Positions 9,101 through 19,588 of a DNA stretch of 64,000 nucleotides are shown here, piece after piece. Below the pieces are notes generated by a model that was not told the origin of the DNA, did no database searches, and saw only the letters and a program-made list of their open reading frames with translations. The position numbers and the translations under genes were made by a program. Within the stretch, counting starts at the first letter, position 1. Each line of letters opens with the position of its first letter. This DNA comes from a bacterium BMS3Bbin10 (GTDB taxonomy: Bacteria > Pseudomonadota > Alphaproteobacteria > Rhizobiales > Methyloligellaceae): contig BDTT01000012.1 in NCBI GenBank assembly GCA_002897995.1, forward strand, positions 17,341 to 81,340. The letters are read 5' to 3'.

Positions 9101-9900
9101 GCCGCCGATGTCAGCCCGCCGGAACTCGCCATGAACATGAGCTTGGGGGCGCTTCCCCCCACCCCCGGCCCCTCCCCGCCGGGGGGAGGGGAGGCGGGCG
9201 CGCCCAGCTCTCCGGCGACCTTGTCCACATGGCGGCGCAGAATGGGCGAGAGATAGGCGTCGACGACGGCCGTGTCGCCGCGCCCGACAAACTTGATAAG
9301 CGGGCTTGCCTCATGGCTCGGCGAAACCTGGGTGAATCCGGTCTCGCGCGCGATTTGCGCGACGCGGGCTTCGTGGAGGGGGTAGGCATAGGCATGCATG
9401 AAGACGATGGCGACGGCGCGGATGCCGTCCTCATAAGCCGACCTCAGGGCGATTCGGGCGGCCTCTTCATCGAGCGGCGTTTCAACGCCGCCGTCCGCGC
9501 GCACCCGTTCGGGAATTTCCGCGACGCGAGAGTAGAGCAACTCCGGCTTCACGATATTGCGGGCGAAAATGTCGGGCCGCGCCTGATAGCCGATTTCCAG
9601 GGCGTCGCGGAAACCTTGCGTGGTGAGCAGCAGCACCCGCTCGCCTTGACGCTCCAGCAGCGCGTTGGTCGCAACCGTGGTGCCCATCTTGACCGCGCCA
9701 ATGCGGCTTGAGGGAAGCGGATCGCCCGCGCCGACGCCGAGGAATTCGCGGATGCCCTGCAAAGCCGCGTCGTCATAGCTTTCAGGATTTTGCGAAAGCA
9801 GCTTGGCCGCTTTGATTTCGCCCGATGGCGCGCATGCGACCACATCGGTGAAGGTGCCGCCCCGGTCGATCCAGAAATACCATTTTCCCCGGTCCGTCAT
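6160..9900 (-). CDS. Fused hydantoinase A/B (5-oxoprolinase-type ATP-dependent hydrolase)
   Basis: The 1246-aa protein joins the hydantoinase A half ([13 protein letters not shown] near residue 11, [14 protein letters not shown] in the actin-like ATPase core) and the hydantoinase B half (from about residue 705; [26 protein letters not shown]). This is the eukaryote-like single-chain layout of 5-oxoprolinase, which opens 5-oxoproline to glutamate with ATP; relatives act on hydantoins or acetophenone. The length is normal for the fused family. Two stretches look inserted in frame: a Pro/Gly stretch encoded by a GC-rich hairpin (about 9150-9200) and a charged segment of some 30 residues encoded around 7361-7466, before [12 protein letters not shown]. 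The gene heads the four-gene minus-strand run. Substrate is not certain. Confidence 0.88.
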   Translation of the reverse strand: MTDRGKWYFWIDRGGTFTDVVACAPSGEIKAAKLLSQNPESYDDAALQGIREFLGVGAGDPLPSSRIGAVKMGTTVATNALLERQGERVLLLTTQGFRDALEIGYQARPDIFARNIVKPELLYSRVAEIPERVRADGGVETPLDEEAARIALRSAYEDGIRAVAIVFMHAYAYPLHEARVAQIARETGFTQVSPSHEASPLIKFVGRGDTAVVDAYLSPILRRHVDKVAGELGAPASPPPGGEGPGVGGSAPKLMFMASSGGLTSAALFQGKDSILSGPAGGVVGAVETAGIAGLKKIIGFDMGGTSTDVSHYAGSYERSFETQVAGVRMRAPMMRIHTVAAGGGSVLHYDGARFRVGPDSAGADPGPRCYRRGGPLTVTDANVMVGKLSPEFFPAIFGPAQDQPLDAEAVKKAFGDLARAIGDDRPPEEVADGFLRIAVENMANAIKKISIQRGYDVTEYALVSFGGAGGQHACMIADVLGMETIHMHPLSGVLSAYGMGLASIRASRQRAIEKPLDAAALEEVKSIGAELEKENISELAGQDVAADDMGTQLRVHLRYQGTDTALPVTVGTLKTMRAAFEAEHKQRFGFTDPDCPIVIEAIEVETSGGGADAREKEFPLTREPAPAPYAATRFFSNRKWRDAGVFLRRQLEPGHEILGPALIIEDNQTVVLEPGWGAEVTTHNHLLLTRATPRPKRDAVGTKADPVMLEVFNNLFMSIAEQMGVALQNTAHSVNIKERLDFSCALFDAQGQLIANAPHMPVHLGSMDRSVETIIRENAGKLRPGDVYMLNAPYNGGTHLPDITVVTPVFSVGQDIRAQRGKRERAPAGQAAPAEARLKAGTAVSENKILFYVASRGHHADIGGISPGSMSPDARTIEEEGVYIDNFLLVEAGGFREAEARALLNQAKYPARNPDDNIADLKAQVAANEKGVAELRSMVDHFGLDTVQAYMGHVQDNAEESVRRVIDVLKDSAFEVEMDQGTKIAVAIRVDKEARTASVDFTGTSPAQDNNFNAPEPVTRAAVLYVFRVMVDDRIPMNAGCLKPIHIILPENSMLSPAYPAAVVAGNVETSQVVTNALFAALGALGSAQGTMNNLTFGNEKYQYYETICSGAPAGPGFDGADAVHTHMTNTRLTDPEILELRYPVLLEDFHIRQGSGGKGKWCAGNGISRTLRFLERMDCAILSGFREVRPFGMEGGGPGQCGANAVRRADGNVEKLKGCDRTVLEAGEAIMIQTPTGGGFGKAE
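9150..9200. repeat. GC-rich hairpin repeat inside the oxoprolinase coding region
   Basis: CCCCTCCCC (9169-9177) pairs with GGGGAGGGG (9183-9191). The same style of C/G-rich hairpin is seen in intergenic positions at 13131-13243 and 49093-49160. Here it is in frame and encodes a Pro/Gly-rich loop of the hydantoinase A half. Confidence 0.6.
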
Positions 9901-9957
9901 GGGGCAAAAGCAATAGGGCGCGAAAGAAGCGCGCGCAATGGGGTCAGCTGCGCCGGA

Positions 9958-10047
9958 TCACGCGCCCGGGGCGCTTTGCATATATGTAATCAGGTAAATT
10001 CCGCCGGCGACGATGGCGGCGGTCATGAGCCAGAAAATTATTTTCAT
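9958..10047 (-). CDS. 29-residue single-span membrane protein
   Basis: The frame encodes a 29-aa peptide with one hydrophobic helix (IIFWLMTAAIVAGGIYLI) and a short tail TYMQSAPGA. An AGAAGAAGG Shine-Dalgarno precedes the ATG by about 9 nt. It lies between the EamA transporter gene and the oxoprolinase gene, on the same strand as both, so it could be co-transcribed with either. I know no family for it. The evidence is the ribosome binding site, the coherent membrane helix and a fitting gap between genes. Confidence 0.45.
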   Translation of the reverse strand: MKIIFWLMTAAIVAGGIYLITYMQSAPGA

Positions 10048-10137
10048 CACGGGTGGCCTTCTTCTGTGTTGCTGCTGGAGGATAGGTGCAACTCGCGGGG
10101 TCATGCAATTCACTTCCGTTACTTCTGACGCCAGGCC

Positions 10138-11013
10138 CTATGAGACCCGCATTCTCTGCCCCGCGGCGACGAGGGCGACGACGAGCAGGGCGAAACCAAT
10201 CTCGATCCAGGTGATCTGCTCTCCCAGCAGCAATGCGGCCGCGCCCAGCGTCACGAAGGTTTGCAGCAATTGCAGCTGACCGACCTTGGCGACGCCGCCG
10301 AGCGCCAGCCCCTGATACCAGGCGAAGAAGCCGATAAACTGGCTGAACAGCGCCAGATACAGGAATCCCGCCCAGGCCGACGCCGGGGCGCTCCAGTTGA
10401 TGGGCGTGCCCATGAATATCAGCCCGGCCAGCAATATCGGAGCCGCGATCACCAGCGCCCAGCAAATGACCTGCCAGCCGCCCATGGAGCGCGCCAGCAC
10501 ACCGCCTTCCGCATAGCCGATCGCCACGGCTACGATGGCGGCGGCGAGCAGCAGATCGGCGGTGCGGACACCTTCGGCTCCCGCCCCTTCGATGAGCGTG
10601 AATGCCAGTACGGCGGCGGTCCCGGCGATGCTGCACGCCCAGAACCCTTTCGAGGGCCGCTCCCCGGCCGATATGACGCCCGCGACAGCGGTTGCCAGCG
10701 GCAGGATGGCGAGGACGATGCCGCCATGGGCAGCGGGCACATATTGCATCGCCAGGGTCGCCAGCAGCGGAAAGGCGAGCACGACGCCGGCCGATGCGAT
10801 CGCCAGGGATCGCCAGGTTTCTCTGGGCGGCCATTTCTGCCGGGTTGCGAGCAGAACGATCGCGGCGGCGAATGCGGCGACGAGCCCGCGTCCCAATCCT
10901 ATGAACCAGGGGTCAAGGCCATTGAGGCTGGCCCGCGTGGCCGGCAGCGTCAGCCCGAAAATGACAACGCCGGTCAGCCCGAGCACGAGGCCGGCACGCT
11001 CGGGGTTTTTCAT
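10138..11013 (-). CDS. DMT-superfamily transporter (EamA family)
   Basis: The 291-aa protein has about ten hydrophobic spans in two similar halves, as in the drug/metabolite transporters with two EamA domains (PF00892). The first half includes LVLGLTGVVIFGLTLPATRA and GLGRGLVAAFAAAIVL, and the second half FLYLALFSQFIGFFAWYQGL and GQLQLLQTFVTLGAAALLLGE, the latter resembling the usual motif near the ninth helix. Such proteins export amino acids, nucleosides or metabolites across the inner membrane. It is followed on the same strand by the 29-aa membrane peptide and the oxoprolinase operon. Substrate cannot be inferred. Confidence 0.85.
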   Translation of the reverse strand: MKNPERAGLVLGLTGVVIFGLTLPATRASLNGLDPWFIGLGRGLVAAFAAAIVLLATRQKWPPRETWRSLAIASAGVVLAFPLLATLAMQYVPAAHGGIVLAILPLATAVAGVISAGERPSKGFWACSIAGTAAVLAFTLIEGAGAEGVRTADLLLAAAIVAVAIGYAEGGVLARSMGGWQVICWALVIAAPILLAGLIFMGTPINWSAPASAWAGFLYLALFSQFIGFFAWYQGLALGGVAKVGQLQLLQTFVTLGAAALLLGEQITWIEIGFALLVVALVAAGQRMRVS

Positions 11014-11181
11014 CGAAATACCAATAAGGAGGGGCTGGGCCCTGGAGCACGCCCGCGGTTGACGGAATTCTGCAAGTTCGAATTCGGCAGTTTAGTCCCT
11101 TGCGGGAGGTCGAGCCATCTGTTTGCTGAAAAAGGTGATTCTTCTCATGCATTTTACGAAAAAATGCGTATGCTGCGGGCC

Positions 11182-11907
11182 ATGTCGATTTGGGGAAAAA
11201 TGGCGGGCGCCGCCGCGGGGCTAGCGGTAGGCGGTCCCATAGGCGCTCTTGTGGGGGGATTTGCCGGGCATTTCGCGATTGATCGCGACAAGGACGGCGA
11301 AGACTCCGCCGGGGGTGAAAATCAGGTTGCCTTCACCGTGGGCGTCATTGCGCTTGGCGCGAAGATGGCCAAGGCCGACGGTGTGGTGACGCCCGATGAG
11401 GTCAACGCCTTCAAGGACGTCTTCAAGGTGCCGGAAGGCGAGATGAAGAATGTCGCCCGCGTGTTCAATCTGGCGAAGCAGGACATTGCCGGCTACGAGG
11501 CCTATGCCGATCAGCTGGCCAGCATGTTCAAGGACAACAAGAAGCTTCTTGAAGATATTCTCGATGGCCTGTTCCATATCGCCGGAGCCGATGAAGTGAT
11601 GCATCCGGCCGAAGAAGCCTATCTTGGTGAGGTCGCCAGCCGGTTCGGCTTCTCCCCGACCGAGTTCAAATATATCCAGGCGCGCCATGTGGCGTCGGAC
11701 AAGCGCAACCCATACGACGTGCTGGAAGTCACGCCCGAGATTTCGGACGGCGACCTCAAGACCCATTACCGCAAGCTGGTTGCCGAAAATCATCCCGACA
11801 AACTGCTGGCGCGCGGGGTTCCGCAAGAGTTCATCGCACTGGCGACGGAAAAGATCGCCACCATCAACGAAGCCTATGACGAGGTTGCCAAGGAACGCGG
11901 GATTTGA
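11182..11907 (+). CDS. djlA: DjlA-like co-chaperone: TerB-like domain plus C-terminal J domain
   Basis: The 241-aa protein opens with a glycine-rich hydrophobic segment (AAAGLAVGGPIGALVGGFAG, about 8-27) that may anchor it in the membrane. A TerB/tellurite-resistance-like helical domain follows (about 50-160). It ends in a J domain whose HPD tripeptide is visible in AENHPDKLLARG, so it should stimulate DnaK ATPase. This is the architecture of DjlA. ATGs at 11164 and 11170 are also in frame; 11182 gives the usual MSIWGK start. Its stop overlaps the TTG start of the amidase gene, so the two are translationally coupled. Confidence 0.85.
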   Translation: MSIWGKMAGAAAGLAVGGPIGALVGGFAGHFAIDRDKDGEDSAGGENQVAFTVGVIALGAKMAKADGVVTPDEVNAFKDVFKVPEGEMKNVARVFNLAKQDIAGYEAYADQLASMFKDNKKLLEDILDGLFHIAGADEVMHPAEEAYLGEVASRFGFSPTEFKYIQARHVASDKRNPYDVLEVTPEISDGDLKTHYRKLVAENHPDKLLARGVPQEFIALATEKIATINEAYDEVAKERGI

Positions 11908-12689
11908 CGCCTGACACGTCTCTCGTCACGCTTTACTGCCCTTCGCCAAATTTTGAGCCGCGCAAGGATGCCCGCGCGGCCGAAATGCTGCTGCTCCACT
12001 ATACGGGCATGGAGAGCGCCGAGGGCGCGCTCGCCTGGCTGACGGCACCGGAGTCGAAAGTCTCCTGCCATTATCTCGTCGATGAGCAGGGCCGTATCAC
12101 GCAGATGGTGGCTGAAGAGATGCGCGCCTGGCATGCGGGCAATTCCCACTGGGCGGGGGAGGACGATATCAATTCCCGCTCCATCGGCATCGAGATTCAC
12201 AACCCCGGTCACGAGCTGGGTTACCCGGATTTCCCGAACGTTCAGATGAGCGCGGTTGCGGATCTGTGCGGCGATATTCTCAAACGCAACCAAATCCGGC
12301 CCGAACGCGTGCTGGCCCATAGCGACGTGGCGCCGGCGCGCAAACGCGACCCGGGCGAAAAATTCGACTGGCCGCGGCTGGCGAAGGCGGGCATCGGACT
12401 GTGGGTGGAGCCCGAGCCGGTTGGGTCCGGCGACGGGCTGGGGCCGGGCAGCGAAGGCGATGAGGTGAAGGGCCTTCAGGAGGCCTTGAAGACATTCGGC
12501 TATGGACTTGAGATAACGGGAACATATGACGCGGCAACCAAGAGCGTGGTGCGCGCGTTCCAGCGCCACTGGCGGCCGGAACGCGTCGATGGGCGCGCGG
12601 ACCGGTCCGTGCGGGTGACGCTTGAGCGGTTGATTGAGGCCATGACCCAAGGGTCCGGGCAGTCAGGTATTAACGCTGTAATTCGATAA
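11904..12689 (+). CDS. N-acetylmuramoyl-L-alanine amidase with C-terminal peptidoglycan-binding domain
   Basis: The 261-aa protein is an amidase_2/PGRP-type zinc amidase (AmiD-like) that cuts the MurNAc-L-Ala bond in peptidoglycan fragments. Zinc-site segments are LLLHYTGM, IGIEIHNPG and LAHSDVAPARKRDPG. A PG_binding_1 domain occupies about 185-235 (GDEVKGLQEALKTFGYGL). No signal peptide is visible, so a cytoplasmic wall-recycling role (AmpD-like) is as likely as a periplasmic one. The start is TTG at 11904, overlapping the preceding stop as TTGA, with AAGGA about 10 nt upstream. No ATG exists nearby. Confidence 0.87.
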   Translation: MTPDTSLVTLYCPSPNFEPRKDARAAEMLLLHYTGMESAEGALAWLTAPESKVSCHYLVDEQGRITQMVAEEMRAWHAGNSHWAGEDDINSRSIGIEIHNPGHELGYPDFPNVQMSAVADLCGDILKRNQIRPERVLAHSDVAPARKRDPGEKFDWPRLAKAGIGLWVEPEPVGSGDGLGPGSEGDEVKGLQEALKTFGYGLEITGTYDAATKSVVRAFQRHWRPERVDGRADRSVRVTLERLIEAMTQGSGQSGINAVIR

Positions 12690-12781
12690 ATTGCCATATT
12701 CCCCCTCAGTTTTGCCGCACTCGCGCGATTTAGTGTTCAGCCTTGGCCGGGGGGCGTGTATTAGCGTGAGGAAATACAATT

Positions 12782-13081
12782 ATGGCATCAAACGAACTCG
12801 ACCGGTTGCGGGCGCTCGCCAGCTTTGCCGACCAGATTTGCGGTCTTGCCAATGACGGAGAAGAAGCGCGCCGGCGCATCAATCACCTGATCAGCCGGTC
12901 GGAGGAAGACATCAAGACCAAGAGCCTGGAAATACAGATGCAGCAGTCGCATATCGCGCTGCTGAAGCATCTGGACGGCTTCATGTCCCGGCCGCTCGAC
13001 GCCGCAGGCCAGTTTCGCCTGGGTGAAGCCCCGGGTGCAGCCCCGGGTGCGGGCCCGCGCGCCATCGCCGACCGGAAATAG
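12782..13081 (+). CDS. Small hypothetical protein, helical
   Basis: The 99-aa protein starts with an ATG preceded by GTGAGGAAATACAATT, a usable Shine-Dalgarno. Residues 1-70 are charged and helix-forming (RINHLISRSEEDIKTKSLEI), compatible with a short coiled coil, and the tail is Ala/Gly/Pro-rich. I recognise no family. It follows the amidase by 92 nt and may be in the same transcript. A GC-rich hairpin repeat begins about 50 nt after its stop. Confidence 0.55.
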   Translation: MASNELDRLRALASFADQICGLANDGEEARRRINHLISRSEEDIKTKSLEIQMQQSHIALLKHLDGFMSRPLDAAGQFRLGEAPGAAPGAGPRAIADRK

Positions 13082-13130
13082 GCTGCGAACACGGATCAGC
13101 CGGCGCTGCGGCGCGGCGCCAGCCAATAAT

Positions 13131-13243
13131 CACCTCTCCCCTGCGGGGGGAGGTCGAACCGCGGATTCGCGTGAGGGGAACGGCGGTTGCCGGTTCGCTC
13201 ACGGCTGACCTCACTCTCCAGCCCTCTCCCGCCGGGGTGACGA
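13131..13243. repeat. GC-rich palindromic repeat region between convergent genes
   Basis: ACCTCTCCCC and GGGGGGAGGT form a hairpin at 13131-13153. They are followed by a TGAGGGG/CCCTCTCCCGCC pair, the same layout as the repeat at 49093-49160. It separates the convergent small gene and PPOX gene and could help end both transcripts. Confidence 0.55.
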
Positions 13244-13253
13244 ATGTGACCTC

Positions 13254-13910
13254 TCAGGCGTGGCGCTTGAGAGTCTCGACAACCGACGCCGGAACCTCAA
13301 CACCATCCAGAAGCCGCCCGTCGTCCTGCGGTGCGCCGAACGCGTGCCGGACCGGGATCACACCGCTCCAGACCGGCAGCGCATAATCCTCATCGTCGTC
13401 GATGGGGCCGCCGGTGCGCGCCTTTGCGACGGCGTGCTCGATCGGCACGGCGAAGACGCCTGTGCTCTTCAGCTCCTTGTCGTTCATGGGGCGGGCCTCG
13501 TCCCAGCGGCCCGGCGCCAGATGGTCCGTTATCTGTGCAAGCGCTTGCGTCATTTCATCCGCGTCCGTCACCTGCCGCGCCATGCCATGGATGACCACGG
13601 ACCGGTAATTCATTGACGAATGGAACGCGGAGCGCGCCAGCACCAGCGCGTCCACCAGCGTAACTTCGATGCACACCGGTACGCCTTTGCCCAGCGTCTT
13701 GGCGATGCGCGCCGCCTTGGCGCCGTGCAGATAAAGCGTCTCGCCGATGCGCCCGTAAATCATCGGGATGACCATCGGCCAGTCATTGTCGGTAAAGCCG
13801 ACATGGGCGAGGAGCGCCTCATCGAGGATGGCGTGGACGGTTTCCTTGTCATAGGAGGCGCGGTCGCTCTTGCGCACCTTGTTCAATTTTGTTTTTGCAT
13901 ATGTGTTCAT
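13254..13910 (-). CDS. Pyridoxamine 5'-phosphate oxidase-family (PPOX/Nim-like) flavoprotein
   Basis: The 218-aa protein matches the flavin-nucleotide-binding branch of the split-barrel PPOX proteins (pattern of PF12900). It shows the N-terminal SDRASYDKETVHAILDEAL, a core barrel HVGFTDNDWPMVIPMIYG, and RIGETLYLHGAKAARIAK with the lysine/arginine residues expected near the FMN phosphate. The reaction is unknown; relatives are annotated as FMN-dependent reductases or 5-nitroimidazole resistance proteins. It is divergent from a MocR-type PLP regulator at 14011, a common pairing that suggests regulation by that protein. Confidence 0.8.
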   Translation of the reverse strand: MNTYAKTKLNKVRKSDRASYDKETVHAILDEALLAHVGFTDNDWPMVIPMIYGRIGETLYLHGAKAARIAKTLGKGVPVCIEVTLVDALVLARSAFHSSMNYRSVVIHGMARQVTDADEMTQALAQITDHLAPGRWDEARPMNDKELKSTGVFAVPIEHAVAKARTGGPIDDDEDYALPVWSGVIPVRHAFGAPQDDGRLLDGVEVPASVVETLKRHA

Positions 13911-14010
13911 GGGAGGGTGAAACTTTCCTGGATTGATGTTGCTCCTGCATTGATAGCCTCGTAAAAGGCTCTATGAAAAGAGCCATTATTCAGAAAATAA
14001 TGGGGCCATT

Positions 14011-15486
14011 TTGCAGGATGTATTCTCAGGTGTCGTAGATCTTGAGCGGTCCGCGCGGCAATCGCTTTACCGCCAGCTCTATGAGCAGTTGCGCGGCGCG
14101 ATCCTCGACGGGCGGCTGCCCGCTGGGACACGCATTCCCTCCAGCCGGGCCATGGCGGCGCAGTTGGGCGTGGCGCGCAACACGGTGCTGGCGGCGGTGG
14201 AGCAACTGGCCGCCGAAGGGTTCCTTGAAGCGCGGCGGGGCTCGGGGACGCTCGTCTCCGCCCAGCTCTCCGCCGGTTTGACGCGGGCGGCGCGGCAGCG
14301 CAGGTCCGGCACGCGCCCTGTTTACGCCCTGTCGGCTGCGGGCACGCGTCTTGCCGGCATCAGCCGCACGAGTGACGGGGGAGAAACTCCAAGGCCGTTC
14401 ATGCCGGGCATTCCCGACATTGGCGCATTCCCGGCGGCGATCTGGGCGAGGCTTCTGAGACGCGAGACACAGCGCTTGCAGCCCGAGGCGCTGGCCTATG
14501 GGTGGACCGCGGGCCATCCAAGGCTGCGCGAAGTCCTGTGCGCGCATTTGCGCGAGATGCGGGGCATCCAGGCCGAACCCGAACAGATCATCATCACATC
14601 CTCGGCTCAAGGAGCGCTCGACCTTCTCGCCCGCGCTCTTGTTGGCCCGGGAGACAGGGTGTGGCTGGAGGAGCCGGGCTATCTTGGCGCGCGCGCGGCA
14701 TTTTCAGGAGCCGGCGCGCGGCTTGTCCCGGTGCCGGTTGACGCCCATGGCCTCAACCCGAACGGAAAGCACGCCGTCCCTCGCGCCATTTATGTGACGC
14801 CCTCGCATCAATATCCTACCGGGCGGCTGATGCCGCTCGCGCGCAGACTGGAATTGCTGGACGTCGCCGAGCGCCACGGCGCATACGTCATCGAAGACGA
14901 CTATGACAGCGAGTTCCAGTTCAAGGGCCGCCCGGTCGCGGCCTTGCAGGGGCTGGACCCTGAAGGGCGCGTTCTCTATGTCGGCACCTTCTCCAAAATT
15001 CTCCAGCCCGGTTTGCGCGTGGGCTACGCGGTTGTGCCGAGTGCGCTGGCGGGGCCCCTGGGAGCGATTCAGCGCAACACCGGGCAGATCGTCCCGGTGG
15101 CCATACAACTGGCGCTGGCGGCGTTCATCGAAGAGGGGCATCTGCGCGCCCATGTGCGGCGGATGTGCGCCCTTTACGAGCAGCGCCAGCGCGCGCTGGC
15201 CGATGGGCTGTCGGCGCTTTTCAAGGGCTTGCTGACTGTCGAGAAACCGGCCGGCGGCATGCAGCTTATCGCCGGGTTGCCCGGCAAGATTGACGATACG
15301 GCCATCGTTGCCAGGCTGGCGGAGAGGGGGGTGCAGGCGCGGGCGCTCAGCAGCTTCTATCTGGGCAAGGCAAAAAGCCAGGGGTTGCTGCTGGGATTTG
15401 CCGGGTATGCGAGCGAGGCGATCGAGGCGGGGCTTAAGGAGATCAAAGAGATACTGCGCTCTAATACCGATGGCCAACCCCTTTGA
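14011..15486 (+). CDS. MocR/PdxR-type transcriptional regulator (GntR wHTH plus aminotransferase domain)
   Basis: The 491-aa protein joins an N-terminal GntR winged helix (about 10-75: [34 protein letters not shown]) to a fold-type I PLP aminotransferase-like domain (about 130-485). The PLP lysine is in [16 protein letters not shown], and [11 protein letters not shown] supplies the aspartate that contacts the pyridine ring. Such regulators sense PLP or amino compounds. The start appears to be TTG at 14011; no in-frame ATG or GTG is near. It is transcribed away from the PPOX flavoprotein gene 100 nt away, its probable target. Confidence 0.88.
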   Translation: MQDVFSGVVDLERSARQSLYRQLYEQLRGAILDGRLPAGTRIPSSRAMAAQLGVARNTVLAAVEQLAAEGFLEARRGSGTLVSAQLSAGLTRAARQRRSGTRPVYALSAAGTRLAGISRTSDGGETPRPFMPGIPDIGAFPAAIWARLLRRETQRLQPEALAYGWTAGHPRLREVLCAHLREMRGIQAEPEQIIITSSAQGALDLLARALVGPGDRVWLEEPGYLGARAAFSGAGARLVPVPVDAHGLNPNGKHAVPRAIYVTPSHQYPTGRLMPLARRLELLDVAERHGAYVIEDDYDSEFQFKGRPVAALQGLDPEGRVLYVGTFSKILQPGLRVGYAVVPSALAGPLGAIQRNTGQIVPVAIQLALAAFIEEGHLRAHVRRMCALYEQRQRALADGLSALFKGLLTVEKPAGGMQLIAGLPGKIDDTAIVARLAERGVQARALSSFYLGKAKSQGLLLGFAGYASEAIEAGLKEIKEILRSNTDGQPL

Positions 15487-15496
15487 CTCGTGGCCC

Positions 15497-15605
15497 ATGC
15501 TTCGAGACGCGCCCTCGCGGACGCTCCTCAGCATGAGGTATATAATTACTATTCCTGCCCACAAACCTCATCCTGAGGAGGCGCGAAGCGCCGTCTCGAA
15601 GGATG
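15497..15605. repeat. Inverted pair of CTCATCCTGAGGAG-type palindromic repeats
   Basis: The left copy (15497-15539, TTCGAGACGCGCCC...CTCCTCAGCATGAGG) and right copy (15565-15605, CCTCATCCTGAGGAG...CGTCTCGAAGGATG) are inverted repeats of each other around a 25-nt AT-rich centre. This is the pattern of a REP-like doublet widespread in Rhizobiales-type genomes. Confidence 0.75.
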
Positions 15606-15719
15606 TGCGGACCGGTCAGACTTAGCGGCCCATGCTATAATTCCTCTTTGCAATGTCCCGGCACTTGACCAATGAGGGTCCAATTCCTTTATTGTTTATG
15701 GAAAGCTTTAGGAGTTGTG

Positions 15720-15923
15720 ATGTCCAGAGACCGGAAAGAGGAAGCGTGGGCAGAAGCCGTCAAAATGGCAAGCTCTGGCGACTATAAAAGCGCGTCGCAC
15801 GTCGAGGATATTATGAGGTCCAATGGCTACTCACATGAAGTCAATGCGTGGCGCGGCAAGTGGGAGCATGACCGCTTGGATCAATTGTGCCGCGACGGTA
15901 TAGAAAACAAGAATAATACCTAA
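15720..15923 (+). CDS. Small hypothetical protein
   Basis: The 67-aa protein starts at an ATG preceded by TTTAGGAGTTGTG, a good Shine-Dalgarno. It is charged and predicted helical (EEAWAEAVKMASSGDYKSAS, then HDRLDQLCRDGIENKNNT). I do not recognise a family. Together with the next gene it is visibly less GC-rich than the surroundings, which may mean recent acquisition. The stop is 25 nt before the next ATG, so the two probably share a transcript. Confidence 0.55.
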   Translation: MSRDRKEEAWAEAVKMASSGDYKSASHVEDIMRSNGYSHEVNAWRGKWEHDRLDQLCRDGIENKNNT

Positions 15924-15948
15924 TGATCCCAAGCGAGAAAGACGCATA

Positions 15949-16407
15949 ATGGAAAAATGGCCGCTCGACAAGCTTCAAGGGCGGAAGTCGTTTGAAGATT
16001 GGAGCGAATTTTTCGCCACGCTAACCCCCTACGCTGTAGGAGAAGTTTGCGTTGATGCAATGAGTCAAGACCTGGGTGTCCCTGAATCTCTGAACTTCTA
16101 TTCTGCGGGAATAAACAGACTGCGTGACATGGCGCAGATATCGACTGCATTGACAGACGCTCAACGCGATGCAGCGATGGGTTTTTCTAAAAAAGTTTTA
16201 TCTTATGTTGAAGCGCAGTTTGTAGCATGGCCAGACGCTTTAGAACGCCTGAGAGATGCACTCTCCTACTCGGATGAATTCTATCAAATATGGGGGACTG
16301 AAGCCGCGCGCGAATTTCTATACGAGCGCGGCTTTTATGATGAGTACGGCGTGCAACTAAAACCTATGGAGGAAGAAGATGAGGGTCCTCCTAGGATTTC
16401 AAACTGA
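15949..16407 (+). CDS. Hypothetical protein, 152 aa
   Basis: This soluble, acidic, helix-rich protein (MEKWPLDKLQGRKSFEDWSE at the start, a tail PMEEEDEGPPRISN) has no motif I recognise and no signal peptide or membrane span. Its base composition is lower in GC than the genome around it. It sits directly before rnpB and behind another small unknown gene. The length and a steady codon-like frame support a real gene; its role is unknown. Confidence 0.6.
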   Translation: MEKWPLDKLQGRKSFEDWSEFFATLTPYAVGEVCVDAMSQDLGVPESLNFYSAGINRLRDMAQISTALTDAQRDAAMGFSKKVLSYVEAQFVAWPDALERLRDALSYSDEFYQIWGTEAAREFLYERGFYDEYGVQLKPMEEEDEGPPRISN

Positions 16408-16460
16408 AATGCTACCGGAATTCTCCGCGCCTGACCTCTGTTCACCTTGTCGGGGGGTAC

Positions 16461-16490
16461 TTGACGCAAACCACTCCAATCCCCTTATTC
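16461..16490 (+). promoter_or_regulatory. rnpB promoter
   Basis: TTGACG (16461-16466) and TTATTC (16485-16490) are separated by 18 nt and lie about 8 nt before the first base of the RNase P P1 stem. They match a sigma70-type promoter closely at -35. Confidence 0.6.
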
Positions 16491-16497
16491 TGTTCAT

Positions 16498-16916
<419 letters not shown>

Positions 16917-16925
16917 ATGATTATG

Positions 16926-16955
16926 GGCCGGTCCACGCGAAACCGTGGGCCGGCC
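16926..16955 (+). terminator. Hairpin downstream of rnpB
   Basis: GGCCGGTCCACG (16926-16937) pairs with CGTGGGCCGGCC (16944-16955) with one G-T wobble, ten bases after the end of rnpB. The following T tract is poor, so it may act as an end-stabilising or termination hairpin. Confidence 0.5.
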
Positions 16956-17020
16956 TTCCAGTACATTACACGTGCAGAAAATGCCAGGAGACGGTGAGCT
17001 TTTATCAATTCCCACTATCC

Positions 17021-17111
17021 GTCATTCCGGCGAACGCCGGAATCCAGTTGCTGCCGTAAAGAAATATTGCGGAGTTTGTTTTCTGGACCCCGGTTTTCAC
17101 CGGGGTGACGG
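17021..17111. repeat. REPIN-like doublet of ATTCCGGC...GCCGGAAT palindromes
   Basis: The left palindrome GTCATTCCGGCGAACGCCGGAATCCAG (17021-17047, shown here as a position and motif: ATTCCGGC/GCCGGAAT) is followed after about 35 nt by an inverted, diverged copy, CTGGACCCCGG..CCGGGGTGACG (17083-17111). Left copies read GTCATTCC...GAATCCAG and right copies CTGGA...GTGAC, as in two inverted REP sequences. The same palindrome flanks the GIY-YIG gene at 47576-47943. Confidence 0.7.
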
Positions 17112-17134
17112 GAATGGGTGACTGGGATAACGAG

Positions 17135-17173
17135 AAAAAACGGCCGGTGCGGAATGAAGCTCCGCGCCGGCCG
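17135..17173 (-). terminator. katG intrinsic terminator
   Basis: CGGCCGGTGCGGA (17141-17153) and TCCGCGCCGGCCG (17161-17173) form a long GC-rich stem. On the minus strand it is followed directly by TTTTTTCTCG (17140-17131). This is a classical Rho-independent terminator 28 nt after the katG stop. Confidence 0.85.
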
Positions 17174-17200
17174 TCCAGCTTTACCGATATGCTCTTGAGA

Positions 17201-19453
<2,253 letters not shown>

Positions 19454-19531
19454 TTATGCCTGGTCCGTAATTCTGGAATTATTCTAGTTAAACTTGGCGT
19501 AGATCAGACATAAGGTCCAATTGCAAAAATC

Positions 19532-19544
19532 TATCTTTATGATA
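19532..19544. promoter_or_regulatory. Candidate regulator-binding palindrome between katG and oxyR
   Basis: TATC-TTTAT-GATA is a 4-bp dyad in the AT-rich katG/oxyR gap, loosely similar to half of an OxyR site (ATAG-N7-CTAT pattern). Position favours a regulatory role, but the match is short. Confidence 0.25.
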
Positions 19545-19588
19545 AGAAAAACTGATTACATAAAAAGGCAAACACGGGCGCTTTTATC

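Noticed and set aside
10261..11181. Long N-terminal extension of the TerB/DnaJ frame
   Set aside because: The extension is antisense to the EamA gene and low-complexity Gly/Arg/Gln-rich; the real start is near 11182.
15541..15546. TATAAT as a -10 promoter for the small downstream genes
   Set aside because: It lies in the centre of an inverted repeat pair with no matching -35 and about 175 nt from the next start.
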